From CAZJFC01 sp964545245 (GTDB lineage Bacteria; Pseudomonadota; Alphaproteobacteria; Rickettsiales; 21-14-0-20-44-7), in assembly GCA_964545245.1 (NCBI GenBank), contig CAZJFC010000030.1, forward strand, positions 1 to 24,426: a stretch of 24,426 nucleotides of DNA, in the 5' to 3' direction. Under the pieces are notes generated by a model. That model worked only from the letters and a program-made list of their open reading frames with translations, made no database searches and was not told where the DNA came from. This document shows positions 7,326-15,048 of this stretch, piece after piece; within the stretch, counting starts at the first letter, position 1; each line of letters begins with the position of its first letter. The position numbers were made by a program, and so were the translations under genes.

Positions 7326-9065
7326 ATGGGCAGTTTGCAGTTTCAGTTATTAGTTTCGGGATTCCGGAATTTCAGAACTTCGGAATATCGGATCAAGCAC
7401 CCCCCTTTCGTCCCCCCTCATAGGGGGGAAAACAAAAAGCCCTCTCCTATGAGGAGAGGGTGGGGTGAGGTGCAACCCTTACTTAACAACCACGTAACCA
7501 CGCAACCACGTAACCAGAAACAGGGTTTCTCCCTGATCGAACTCTCAATCGTCCTCGTCATCATAGGCATAGTCCTGGCCTCAACCATCCCGCTGGCCTC
7601 CGCCCATGTGAATGTAAAAAAGATAGAAACCACAAGGGATAAACTGGAACTCATCCATAAAGCCCTCAACGTCCACGCCAAAATAAACAAGGACTTGCCT
7701 TGCCCCGCCAGCAGGACGGCATTGCCCGGAACGGCCACTTTCGGTGTGGAAACCGATTGTGAAGCTGCCCCGGTTGCAGGTGTAACTGAAATAGGCACTG
7801 ACCCGGATTATATCAGGATAGGGACTGTTCCTGTCCGTACACTGAACCTTCCTGAACATATGATGTTCGACTCATGGAGTAACCGTTTTACTTATGCAGT
7901 AACCAAAGCGGCAACGAATAGCGTGTTACCTGCCGGGATAATTGATATTGTAGATGAGAACGGGAACCCTGTGACCACCCCTCCGGCGAGCGCGGCTTAT
8001 GTTGTGTTCAGTTCCGGGAAGGATGGCAAGGGGACGCATAGGAGAAGGGGGGAGGCGACAGCAGCCTGCAACACCTCCGCGAAGGATGGGGAAAACTGCG
8101 ACAACGACATAACTTTCCGCGATATGTCACTGAATGACGGTGATGTTACCGCGCAGTATTTCGATGACCTTGTGTTATGGCGCACTACGCCGACCATTAA
8201 GGATGAGATAGGGGCATTAGGCGGTGGCTCGTCAGGCGGTGGCGGGGAAACCGAGGTTGCGGGCGATGACTGGAGCAGTTTCAGGGGGTTCGTTGCGAAT
8301 AATTCAGATAATGTCTTTCAATGGCTTGGCTATGATTATCAGTTTCTTGGAACGGAAGCATCGGATCCTGCTGACGATGCGAGTGGCAGGGTATGGAATT
8401 TTGCCCGTTGCAGGCTAACCTGTCACTGGGTGCGGGGAGAATTTGCCACCCCATTGTTCGACCCTGAGGGGGTACGCAGCTATATTATCGGACCCGGCGG
8501 TGAGCATATATATAAAAGGGTTAACATCCCAAATGGCATAAGCCGTGTTTTGATCTCCTTTCCAAACTCAACAAGCGGTTGCAGCGTAAAAAGGAAATCC
8601 GCCACCCTTGGTGATGTTACCATAACCAGCAATACTTCCGTTAATTTACCCGTACCGGTTCATGTTGCGCCCGGTGATTACCTTTTTACAGGTAACACTA
8701 GCGACACGGAGAGTTTTACCTGCGAATATCGCATGGGTGGCTGGCAATCTACCCAGCCATATTTTCCTCCCAACTGGGAGAGTGCCAGCGCGGCCGAAAA
8801 ATGTGCTATTGATCCCAATGCAATTTATCATAACGGTGAGTGGTTTCCTTTCCATAATCCAGTATATCCTTATAATCCTTACTATACATTTTCTGCCAGT
8901 TGCTATCTGGCAAGAAAAGGTGATCACGCCATGTGTAAAAAGGATTTTACTTTACCCAACCCACTCCCCCCTACGTCCACTGGTAGTGGCATGGGAAGCG
9001 GTAACTTTCCCAGCGATCCGGGTTCGGCAGGATCATGCACCGTCAAAATCCAGTTTGTTGAATAA
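7326..9065 (+). CDS. Large type IV prepilin-like protein with Cys-rich C-terminal domain
   Basis: The protein has the class III signal sequence KQ-G-FSLIELSIVLVIIGIVLA. Prepilin peptidase would cut after Gly67, leaving Phe68 as residue +1 and Glu72 at the conserved +5 position. Residues about 67-290 match the shorter prepilin at 15049-15837 (LPCPASRTAL, SAKDGENC, LNDGD-x-x-x-x-YFDD). After a Gly/Ser linker (about 300-310), a further 270-residue Cys-, Tyr- and Pro-rich domain follows that I do not recognise. This suggests a minor pilin with a tip or adhesive domain, which is inference. ATG 7326 has a GGGAG ribosome site; the ATG at 7449 lies in a hairpin loop with none. Residues 3-63 are encoded by inserted repeats, giving an abnormally long leader. 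No secretion ATPase or platform gene is nearby. Confidence 0.82.
   Translation: MGSLQFQLLVSGFRNFRTSEYRIKHPPFVPPHRGENKKPSPMRRGWGEVQPLLNNHVTTQPRNQKQGFSLIELSIVLVIIGIVLASTIPLASAHVNVKKIETTRDKLELIHKALNVHAKINKDLPCPASRTALPGTATFGVETDCEAAPVAGVTEIGTDPDYIRIGTVPVRTLNLPEHMMFDSWSNRFTYAVTKAATNSVLPAGIIDIVDENGNPVTTPPASAAYVVFSSGKDGKGTHRRRGEATAACNTSAKDGENCDNDITFRDMSLNDGDVTAQYFDDLVLWRTTPTIKDEIGALGGGSSGGGGETEVAGDDWSSFRGFVANNSDNVFQWLGYDYQFLGTEASDPADDASGRVWNFARCRLTCHWVRGEFATPLFDPEGVRSYIIGPGGEHIYKRVNIPNGISRVLISFPNSTSGCSVKRKSATLGDVTITSNTSVNLPVPVHVAPGDYLFTGNTSDTESFTCEYRMGGWQSTQPYFPPNWESASAAEKCAIDPNAIYHNGEWFPFHNPVYPYNPYYTFSASCYLARKGDHAMCKKDFTLPNPLPPTSTGSGMGSGNFPSDPGSAGSCTVKIQFVE
7331..7393 (+). repeat. Nine degenerate 7-bp repeats inside the prepilin leader
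   Basis: The array reads in exact 7-bp steps. Neighbouring words are related in pairs: CAGTTTG and CAGTTTC, AGTTATT and AGTTTCG, GGATTCC and GGAATTT, TCGGAAT and ATCGGAT. It starts 5 nt after the start-codon A and is 63 bp long, so it keeps the reading frame. Confidence 0.7.
7395..7475 (+). repeat. GCACCTC double-hairpin repeat, inverted copy inside a coding leader
   Basis: Two strong palindromes lie close together: CCCCCCT/AGGGGGG with a 3-nt loop (7412-7428) and CCCTCTCCT/AGGAGAGGG with loop ATG (7440-7460), ending in GGGTGAGGTGC. The reverse complement matches the element at the right edge of the window (GCACCTCCCCCATCC, then CCCCTCCT/AGGAGGGG), so this is a dispersed repeat family. Confidence 0.75.
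7490..7513 (+). repeat. Three 8-bp tandem repeats
   Basis: CCACGTAA, CCACGCAA and CCACGTAA follow one another, then CCAG. This is the only array here with an 8-bp unit. It forms the far flank of the composite element inserted in the prepilin leader. Confidence 0.7.
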
Positions 9066-9083
9066 CGGTATGGATTATGCGGG

Positions 9084-9722
9084 TTATCTATTCACCCTTG
9101 CCGCGATCTTATCGGCGTTATCTTCACGGCTGAAATGGGTGACGAATTCACCATTTTCATCCATCAGGTAAACCAAATCGCTATGCGCCATCGTGAATGA
9201 ATGTCCGCCGCCATGCGCTCCATGGGCAGCGTGGTCGTCATGCCCTGCATGGTCTGGTTGTTTGGTTTCAACTTTGGCGGCATAAGCATGGTAGAGTTTC
9301 TGCACCGCTTTCAATTCTTCCTCAGTGCCGGTTAAACCGATGATGCTGGAATCAAAGTTCCTGAGATATTCCCTGATAACCTCAGGCGTATCGCGCTCAG
9401 GGTCAACTGTGATGAACAACACCTGAACCTTGTCCTTATCTATATCCTCCAGCGCGGTGGAAAGCACTGAAAGCGCGGTTGGGCAGACATCCGGGCAGTT
9501 GGTGAAGCCGAAGAAGACCAGCAGTTTTTTGCCGCGGAAATCAGTGTCGGAAACTTTATTGCCGTTCTGGTCGGTCAGGGTGAAGCTGCCGCCGATCGGC
9601 ACTTCCTGCGCTGCCGGTTCCCCGCCTTCGGATTTCGGGGTGACAGGTAATGTGCCGAGTTGTGTGGTCACGAGGAGAAGCACGGCAACAAGGATAATGG
9701 GAAGGATAAGTTTGCTATTCAT
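9084..9722 (-). CDS. SCO1/SenC family copper protein with His-rich loop
   Basis: SCO proteins deliver copper to the CuA site of cytochrome c oxidase. The 212-aa protein has an N-terminal membrane anchor (residues 5-23) and a periplasmic thioredoxin-like domain. The copper site is CPDVC at 76-80 plus the distal His180 in MAHSDLVYLMDENG. Between residues 158 and 174 lies an insertion with His at 158, 161, 164, 167, 170 and 174, next to Asp157, 162 and 163; it looks like an extra metal-binding loop. The ATG lies inside the end of purD (8-nt overlap) with GGAG upstream, so translation is coupled to purD. No oxidase genes are in the window. Confidence 0.92.
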   Translation of the reverse strand: MNSKLILPIILVAVLLLVTTQLGTLPVTPKSEGGEPAAQEVPIGGSFTLTDQNGNKVSDTDFRGKKLLVFFGFTNCPDVCPTALSVLSTALEDIDKDKVQVLFITVDPERDTPEVIREYLRNFDSSIIGLTGTEEELKAVQKLYHAYAAKVETKQPDHAGHDDHAAHGAHGGGHSFTMAHSDLVYLMDENGEFVTHFSREDNADKIAARVNR

Positions 9723-10956
9723 AAATTACTCCTATGTCTTTTCTGTAAAAGCCTTCCGGCCAGTTGATTTTAGCAATTTCCTGATAGGCTTTCTCGCGCG
9801 CCTGCTCAAGTGTTCCGGCAATCGCCGTGATGCCGAGCACGCGTCCGCCGGTATTCACCAGCTTGCCGTCTTTTTTAGCGGTTCCCGCATGGAAAACAGT
9901 CGCCTCAGTAACGTCTTTCAGTTTCTTGATAGCTGTTCCCTTTGCGTATTCCTCAGGGTATCCGTTCGCGGCATAAACCACGGTGAGGGCGGCTTTGTCA
10001 GAGAATTTCGGCTCTTCAAGGCCGAGCATAACCTGAACCAGGTCATTTTCCAAACGCGGCAGGATGCTTTGCGTTTCCGGGTCGCCCATGCGGCAGTTAT
10101 ATTCAATCAGTTTCGGGCCATCCTTGGTTATCATCAGCCCGGCGAACAGAAAGCCTTTATAATTAATATCCATTTCTTTCAGCACTTTCAGCGTTGGGTG
10201 GATGATTTCGTCCATAATGCGTTTACGCATTGCATCATCGATCATATCGGCTGGCGAGAAAGTTCCCATGCCACCTGTATTCTGGCCGGTGTTTTTGTCT
10301 CCCACCCGCTTATAATCGCAGGCAGTGCCGAATTCATAAACCACAATGCCGTTGGAAATGACGAAGAAGCTTGCTTCCCGCCCGACAAGGCATTCCTCAA
10401 TTAATATTTCGCGTCCGGACTCTCCGAATTTAAGGTCAACCAGCATTTCCTCCACGGCGGTGATTGCCTCGCCGATAGTTGCGGCGACCACAACACCTTT
10501 CCCGGCGGCAAGCCCATCTGCCTTGATAACGATCGGCGCGCCTTGCTCACGGACATATTGTTTGGCTTCTTCTACCTGTTCGGCAGAGAAGCGTTTTGCC
10601 TTTGCGGTTGGGATGTTCCCTTTTACGCAGATTTCCTTGGTAAAGGCTTTTGAAGCTTCAAGCTGTGCGGCGGCTTTGGAAGGGCCGAAAACCTTGATCC
10701 CGCGGGTTTCAAGAAAATCGGAAATTCCGGCGACCAGCGGTGCTTCCGGGCCGACAACCACGAAATTTACGTGTTTTTCGCGGCAGAATTCAACGATACC
10801 GTCAAAATCAGCGGCGCGGATGGGGACGCATTCGGCGACTTCGGCAATACCGGCATTGCCCGGCGCGCAGTAGAGTTCCTTGCATTCGAGGGATTTCTTT
10901 AAAGTGGCGCAAAGTGCGTGCTCGCGGCCACCTGAGCCTATTACTAAAATATTCAT
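9715..10956 (-). CDS. purD: Phosphoribosylamine--glycine ligase
   Basis: PurD (GAR synthetase) is the ATP-grasp enzyme of the second step of de novo purine synthesis. The 413-aa protein has the normal length. It shows MNILVIGSGGREHAL at the N-terminus, the VVGPEAPLVAGI block at about 65-76, the ATP-grasp loop IKADGLAAGKGVVVA at about 142-156, and the metal-binding IEYNCRMGDPETQ. The ATG at 10956 has only a poor ribosome site but is the one that gives the standard N-terminus. The stop overlaps the SCO1 gene start. Confidence 0.96.
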   Translation of the reverse strand: MNILVIGSGGREHALCATLKKSLECKELYCAPGNAGIAEVAECVPIRAADFDGIVEFCREKHVNFVVVGPEAPLVAGISDFLETRGIKVFGPSKAAAQLEASKAFTKEICVKGNIPTAKAKRFSAEQVEEAKQYVREQGAPIVIKADGLAAGKGVVVAATIGEAITAVEEMLVDLKFGESGREILIEECLVGREASFFVISNGIVVYEFGTACDYKRVGDKNTGQNTGGMGTFSPADMIDDAMRKRIMDEIIHPTLKVLKEMDINYKGFLFAGLMITKDGPKLIEYNCRMGDPETQSILPRLENDLVQVMLGLEEPKFSDKAALTVVYAANGYPEEYAKGTAIKKLKDVTEATVFHAGTAKKDGKLVNTGGRVLGITAIAGTLEQAREKAYQEIAKINWPEGFYRKDIGVIYE

Positions 10957-11020
10957 GCGCAGCTTAATAGACCATTTGCCGCGGCAAGTAAATTATAAAA
11001 ATGCCTGGGTAGGCTACCAA

Positions 11021-11054
11021 TTCACTTAAGATAAACAAGGACTTATCTTGTGAA
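11021..11054 (-). terminator. Stem-loop directly after hslU
   Basis: TTCAC (11021-11025) pairs with GTGAA (11050-11054), and AAGATAA (11028-11034) with TTATCTT (11043-11049), with a 2-nt bulge and an 8-nt loop. It begins at the base next to the hslU stop codon. There is no clear U-tract, so it may protect or process the 3' end rather than terminate. Confidence 0.45.
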
Positions 11055-12377
11055 CTATAATATAAACTTCTTCATATCGGAAGGTTTGCTTGCATCCTTC
11101 AGTTTTTCGGAAACATAATCCTTATCGATTTTGAGTTTCTCGCCTTTTTTATCCGGTGCCTCAAAGCTGACTTCCTCTAGTAATTTCTCAAGGATAGTAT
11201 GCAGCCTGCGCGCGCCGATATTTTCCACGCTCGCATTAATGTCCGTGGCGAGTTTCGCCAGTTCCTGAACCGCATCATCAGAAAATTCAATCTCAACTTT
11301 TTCAGTGCCGATAAGCGCAACATATTGTTTCAGCAGGCTGGCTTCCGGCTCTTTCAGGATGCGTACCATATCTTCCTCGCTGAGCGGGTTAAGCTCAACG
11401 CGGATAGGTAAACGCCCTTGCAGTTCCGGCAACAGATCCGAAGGTTTGGCAAGGTGGAACGCGCCGGAGGCAATGAATAAAATATGGTCGGTTTTCACAT
11501 TACCATATTTGGTTGAAACAATCGTTCCTTCAATCAGCGGCAGCAAATCGCGCTGCACGCCTTCACGGCTCACTTCACCGCCGCGCCCGTCATTGCGGCT
11601 GGCGATTTTGTCGATTTCATCGATGAACACGATGCCGTGGTTTTCTACCAGGGTTATCGCGCGGCTGATTGCGATTTCCTGGTCGGCGACTTTTTCAAGT
11701 TCTTCATTGAGGACGATTTTTTTAGCCTCAGCCACCATCATTTTTTTCGGCTTTGGTTTGCTGCCGCCCATTTTGCCGAGGATGTCGGTAATGTTCAATA
11801 TACCCATCTGCGCGCCGGGAATGCCCGGAATGTCAAAATTAGGGAACCCGGAATTCGCAGGCGGCGCTTCATTCACCGCGATCTCGATTTCCTTGTCGTC
11901 GAGTTCGCCGGTGCTGAGTTTCTCGCGGAATTTATCCTTGGTTTCTTCCGATGATGATTCGCCAACCAGCGCGTTGATAATCCTGTTCCTCGCCGAAGCT
12001 GCCGCCTTTTCCTTGTTTTCGTCGCGCAGTTGTTCCTTGGTTATCTGCACGGCGATTTCGGTGAGGTCGCGGATGATGGATTCGACATCGCGGCCGACAT
12101 AGCCGACTTCGGTGAATTTGGTTGCTTCCACTTTCATGAAAGGGGCGTTTGTGAGCTTGGCGAGGCGGCGGGCGATTTCGGTTTTGCCGACGCCGGTCGG
12201 GCCTATCATCAGAATGTTTTTCGGCACGATCTCATCGCGCAGCGAGTCTTCAACCTGCTGCCTTCTCCAGCGGTTGCGAAGGGCGATCGCAACGGATTTT
12301 TTGGCGGCGGCCTGCCCGACGATATGGCGGTCAAGCTCGGCGACAATTTCTTTGGGGGTAAGTTCTTTTTTGCTCAT
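11055..12377 (-). CDS. hslU: HslU, ATPase/unfoldase of the HslUV protease
   Basis: HslU is the AAA+ ring that unfolds substrates for the HslV peptidase. The 440-aa protein has Walker A GPTGVGKT at 59-66, the I-domain at about 110-230, Walker B IVFIDEIDKIA, and an arginine-bearing QGRLPIRVEL region. It ends in DMKKFIL, the C-terminal tail that inserts into HslV (usually L-x-RYIL). It lies 30 nt downstream of hslV on the same strand and is presumably transcribed from the same heat-shock promoter. Confidence 0.97.
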   Translation of the reverse strand: MSKKELTPKEIVAELDRHIVGQAAAKKSVAIALRNRWRRQQVEDSLRDEIVPKNILMIGPTGVGKTEIARRLAKLTNAPFMKVEATKFTEVGYVGRDVESIIRDLTEIAVQITKEQLRDENKEKAAASARNRIINALVGESSSEETKDKFREKLSTGELDDKEIEIAVNEAPPANSGFPNFDIPGIPGAQMGILNITDILGKMGGSKPKPKKMMVAEAKKIVLNEELEKVADQEIAISRAITLVENHGIVFIDEIDKIASRNDGRGGEVSREGVQRDLLPLIEGTIVSTKYGNVKTDHILFIASGAFHLAKPSDLLPELQGRLPIRVELNPLSEEDMVRILKEPEASLLKQYVALIGTEKVEIEFSDDAVQELAKLATDINASVENIGARRLHTILEKLLEEVSFEAPDKKGEKLKIDKDYVSEKLKDASKPSDMKKFIL

Positions 12378-12407
12378 TTTTTAAATCCACCCGGCAGGAT
12401 GCGGGAA

Positions 12408-12956
12408 TTAGAGTTCTTCAACGGTGAGGTTGTGGTTGGTGTAAACGCAGATATCACCCGCGATCTTCAGGGCTTTCTCGGCTATTTCGCGCGCGCTCAG
12501 ATTCTGGTCATAAAGCGCTTTTGCGGCGGCGAGGGCATAATTCCCGCCACTGCCGATGCCGATGATCCCGTCTTCCGGTTCAAGCACATCGCCATTGCCG
12601 GTGAGAGTGAGGCAGACATCCTTGTCGGCGACGATCATCATCGCTTCAAGGCGGCGGAGATATTTATCGGTGCGCCAGTCCTTCGCGAGTTCCACACAGG
12701 CGCGCATAAGCTGGCCGGGGTGTTTTTCGAGCTTTGCCTCAAGGCGCTCAAATAGGGTGAATGCATCTGCGGTGGCTCCGGCAAACCCGGCGACGATATT
12801 CCCGCCCGGGCCGATCCGGCGGACTTTACGCGCGTTTCCTTTAACAACGGTGTGGCCAAGGCTGACCTGCCCATCACCGGCGATTACGGTTTTGCCGTTT
12901 TTGCTCACGCAAAGAATGGTCGTGCCGTACCATGTATTCTGGTCTTTATGTTCCAT
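12408..12956 (-). CDS. hslV: HslV, threonine protease subunit of HslUV
   Basis: HslV is a proteasome-beta-like peptidase forming a dodecamer. The 182-aa protein carries a 9-10-residue propeptide ending WYG, then TTILCV; the nucleophile is the Thr exposed after cleavage. GDGQVSLGHTVVKGNARKVRRI and AGFAGATADAFTLFERLE are family blocks. The ATG at 12956 has no Shine-Dalgarno sequence. A sigma-32-type promoter ends only a few bases upstream, so the transcript may be leaderless. Alphaproteobacterial HslV proteins often have such a short N-terminal extension. Confidence 0.97.
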   Translation of the reverse strand: MEHKDQNTWYGTTILCVSKNGKTVIAGDGQVSLGHTVVKGNARKVRRIGPGGNIVAGFAGATADAFTLFERLEAKLEKHPGQLMRACVELAKDWRTDKYLRRLEAMMIVADKDVCLTLTGNGDVLEPEDGIIGIGSGGNYALAAAKALYDQNLSAREIAEKALKIAGDICVYTNHNLTVEEL

Positions 12957-12962
12957 GAAATG

Positions 12963-12991
12963 GATATAGTTATCATTGGCGAATATTCAAG
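12963..12991 (-). promoter_or_regulatory. Sigma-32-type heat-shock promoter of hslVU
   Basis: On the minus strand CTTGAAT (from 12991) is followed, 17 nt after CTTG, by ACTATAT (12970-12964). The alphaproteobacterial RpoH consensus is about CTTG-N17-CYTATNT, so one base differs. Transcription would begin at about 12956-12958, at the hslV start codon. The groES upstream region has the same arrangement and spacing. Confidence 0.6.
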
Positions 12992-13015
12992 CCCGCAATA
13001 TACCCCTTGATGTGT

Positions 13016-13131
13016 CGTCATTCCGGCGAAGGCCGGAATCCATCGTTCGGAGACCGCCATCACTGCTGGGTTCCACATAGCTTATTTTCCTGCGGAACAA
13101 GTCCCGCATAGAATATAGCTTCTGGAATGAC
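13016..13131 (+). repeat. MITE-like element with GTCATTCC ends
   Basis: The stretch starts with GTCATTCC (13017-13024) and ends with its exact complement GGAATGAC (13124-13131). Just inside the left end is an 8-bp hairpin ATTCCGGC/GCCGGAAT with loop GAAG (13020-13039), a palindrome common in alphaproteobacterial intergenic DNA. No protein is encoded. It lies between the hslV promoter and a small plus-strand ORF. Confidence 0.6.
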
Positions 13132-13182
13132 AATTCATAATAAAACTTGAATTTAAGCTGGCTTGCCTGCATCATCTGTCAT

Positions 13183-13371
13183 ATGAACTATACGAAAGCT
13201 CTTATTAATCACGCTATTTGGCTGGTAATTGTTGGATTAGCTGTAGCCGGAGTCGTGATTATCGCTAGGAATGCATTCCCAGTTTTGAAAGAGAACCCTA
13301 TTGTTTTGGTTATATTTATGGGTCTTGCTTTTTACCGTGCAAGAAAATTCACTATAGCTAGAAATCACTAA
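13183..13371 (+). CDS. Possible 62-aa membrane protein
   Basis: The frame from ATG 13183 encodes MNYTKALINHAIWLVIVGL followed by AVAGVVIIARNAFP and a second hydrophobic stretch LVIFMGLAFYRARKF. Two short transmembrane segments (about residues 10-28 and 38-54) with basic residues after each look protein-like. There is no clear ribosome site and no recognised family. The gene is isolated between two convergent minus-strand neighbours. A random ORF in AT-rich DNA is a real alternative. Confidence 0.35.
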   Translation: MNYTKALINHAIWLVIVGLAVAGVVIIARNAFPVLKENPIVLVIFMGLAFYRARKFTIARNH

Positions 13372-13383
13372 TTGAGAATTGTA

Positions 13384-13737
13384 CTACTCAAGCACGCACT
13401 TTGCGGCTTCGTCGGCGAGTTCATCCATCGCGGTGAAAATATGCGGGTTGCTGGTCTGGAGTGCGTTAACAGTCGCCATATCCCCCGCTTCAACCGCTTC
13501 GCCTGCCTGTGTAAGCAGGATCAGGTCACGGTCAGGAAGGCGCTTGGCAAGCAGCCCGGCCTGGCAGCGGCAGGTGAATTCCACCTCGCCCGCTTTGAGG
13601 CATGATTCGATATAGCGCTTATATCCGGCGCTGACCTGCGGCAGTTGCTTCAGGCGGTATTGTTTCCACAAATACCCTGCCGATGCGCCGGTGATGATAG
13701 CAAGGACGAGAACCACAAAAACCATATTGCCTTTCAT
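13384..13737 (-). CDS. Unrecognised 117-aa membrane-anchored protein, linked to pgk
   Basis: The ATG at 13737 overlaps the pgk stop by one base (TAATG), so translation is coupled. The protein has one N-terminal transmembrane segment at about residues 5-23 (MVFVVLVLAIITGASAGYLW). A short soluble domain follows with a CLKAGEVEFTCRC cluster and a final Cys (AAKCVLE), four Cys in all, suggesting disulfides in the periplasm. The open frame extends upstream into pgk but that part is pgk in another frame. I do not recognise the family; a glycolysis-linked role is not implied by the coupling alone. Confidence 0.75.
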   Translation of the reverse strand: MKGNMVFVVLVLAIITGASAGYLWKQYRLKQLPQVSAGYKRYIESCLKAGEVEFTCRCQAGLLAKRLPDRDLILLTQAGEAVEAGDMATVNALQTSNPHIFTAMDELADEAAKCVLE

Positions 13738-14960
13738 TATGCCGCCTTCCTCTGTTGTTCTTTTAAGCTTTTCACGCCCGGCAGGTCTTTCCCTTCGAGC
13801 CATTCAAGGAACGCGCCGCCTGCGGTTGAAATATAGGTGAAGCTCTCCGAAAGCGCGGCATGGGCGAGGGCGGAAACGGTGTCGCCGCCGCCGGAGATTG
13901 ATTTGATTTTGCCTTCCGCGGCAAGCGCCGCAACCACCCGCGCAAGCGAAACCGTGCCGACATCGAACGGCGGTATTTCAAACGCGCCCATCGGGCCGTT
14001 CCACACCACGGTTTTGATATTCTCCAGTTTTTCCGCGGCAAGCGCAACGGTTTTCGGGCCGATATCAAGCATCATCCCGTCACCGATATTATCCACATTC
14101 ACCACTTTTGAAGGCGCGTATTTCTCGAATTTATCAGTCACCACGCCATCCACGGGCAGGAATATCTCGCAGTTTTTCTCTTTCGCCTGCGCCATGATTT
14201 TCGCTGCGGTTTTCACCAGCTTTTCCTCGCAGAGCGATTTGCCGGTTTTGTAACCTTTAGCTTTCAGGAAAGTGTTTGCCATGCCGCCGCCGATTATCAT
14301 TAAATCCACTTTCTCCATCAGCTTTTCGAGCAGTTCCAGCTTGGTGGAGATTTTCGAGCCGCCGATGATTGCCGCAACCGGTTTTTCCGGCGCGCTTAAG
14401 ATCAGTTCAAGGTTATCAAGCTCATCCTGCATCAGCCTGCCGGCGGCAGAAGGAAGATATTCCGCAATTCCCACCACCGAAGCATGGGCGCGGTGCGAGC
14501 ATGAGAACGCGTCATTCACGAAAATTTCGCCATGTGCGGCGAGTTGCTTCGCGAAATCCGGGTTGTTTTCTTCTTCTTCATTATAGAAGCGCAGGTTTTC
14601 AAGCAGGAGGATCTCACCTTCCTGAAGCGCGGAAACGGCTTTTTCGGCTTCTTTCCCGATGCAATCCACCGCGAATTTAACTTCTTTCCCGGTGGCGGCG
14701 GAAAGCCCGTCGGCGATTGGGCCGAGCGACATTGAAGGGTCGAACCTGCCTTCCGGGCGGCCAAAATGGGACATCACAATGACTTTTGCGCCGCGTTCGG
14801 AAAGCTCATTGATGGTGATGGCGGAGCGGGTGATGCGGGTGAAATCGGCGATTTTGCCGGAAACGATAGGCACGTTAAGGTCAGAGCGCACAAGAACACG
14901 TTTACCGGAAACCTCGATGTCATCAATGGTCTTGAAATCGCGCTTGAAGTTCTTTTTCAT
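13737..14960 (-). CDS. pgk: Phosphoglycerate kinase
   Basis: Pgk transfers phosphate from 1,3-bisphosphoglycerate to ADP in glycolysis. The 407-aa protein has RVLVRSDLNVPI near residues 20-31, VIVMSHFGRPEG, LLLENLRFYNEEEENNPDFA, the nucleotide-binding KLELLEKLMEKVDLMIIGGGMANTF, and the C-terminal SISGGGDTVSAL. Its start has an AAGGGAAGC ribosome site 5 nt upstream. It is not next to gap or fba here. It is followed with a 1-nt overlap by a small membrane-anchored protein. Confidence 0.97.
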   Translation of the reverse strand: MKKNFKRDFKTIDDIEVSGKRVLVRSDLNVPIVSGKIADFTRITRSAITINELSERGAKVIVMSHFGRPEGRFDPSMSLGPIADGLSAATGKEVKFAVDCIGKEAEKAVSALQEGEILLLENLRFYNEEEENNPDFAKQLAAHGEIFVNDAFSCSHRAHASVVGIAEYLPSAAGRLMQDELDNLELILSAPEKPVAAIIGGSKISTKLELLEKLMEKVDLMIIGGGMANTFLKAKGYKTGKSLCEEKLVKTAAKIMAQAKEKNCEIFLPVDGVVTDKFEKYAPSKVVNVDNIGDGMMLDIGPKTVALAAEKLENIKTVVWNGPMGAFEIPPFDVGTVSLARVVAALAAEGKIKSISGGGDTVSALAHAALSESFTYISTAGGAFLEWLEGKDLPGVKSLKEQQRKAA

Positions 14961-15048
14961 GGTGCTTCCCTTTTAAGGTTATGAAGCATCATGGTCAATA
15001 GCTATTAAAATGCCGGCTGGCCTTTGAGTATATGGTGAATTCGGCGGT

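Noticed and set aside
9430..10404. 324-aa plus-strand ORF
   Set aside because: Shadow of purD and the SCO1 gene; it spans two genes in antisense and has no family character.
11305..12102. 265-aa plus-strand ORF rich in Ser
   Set aside because: Antisense shadow of hslU.
12987..13175. 62-aa minus-strand ORF
   Set aside because: It lies within the GTCATTCC palindromic element and reads as translated repeat.
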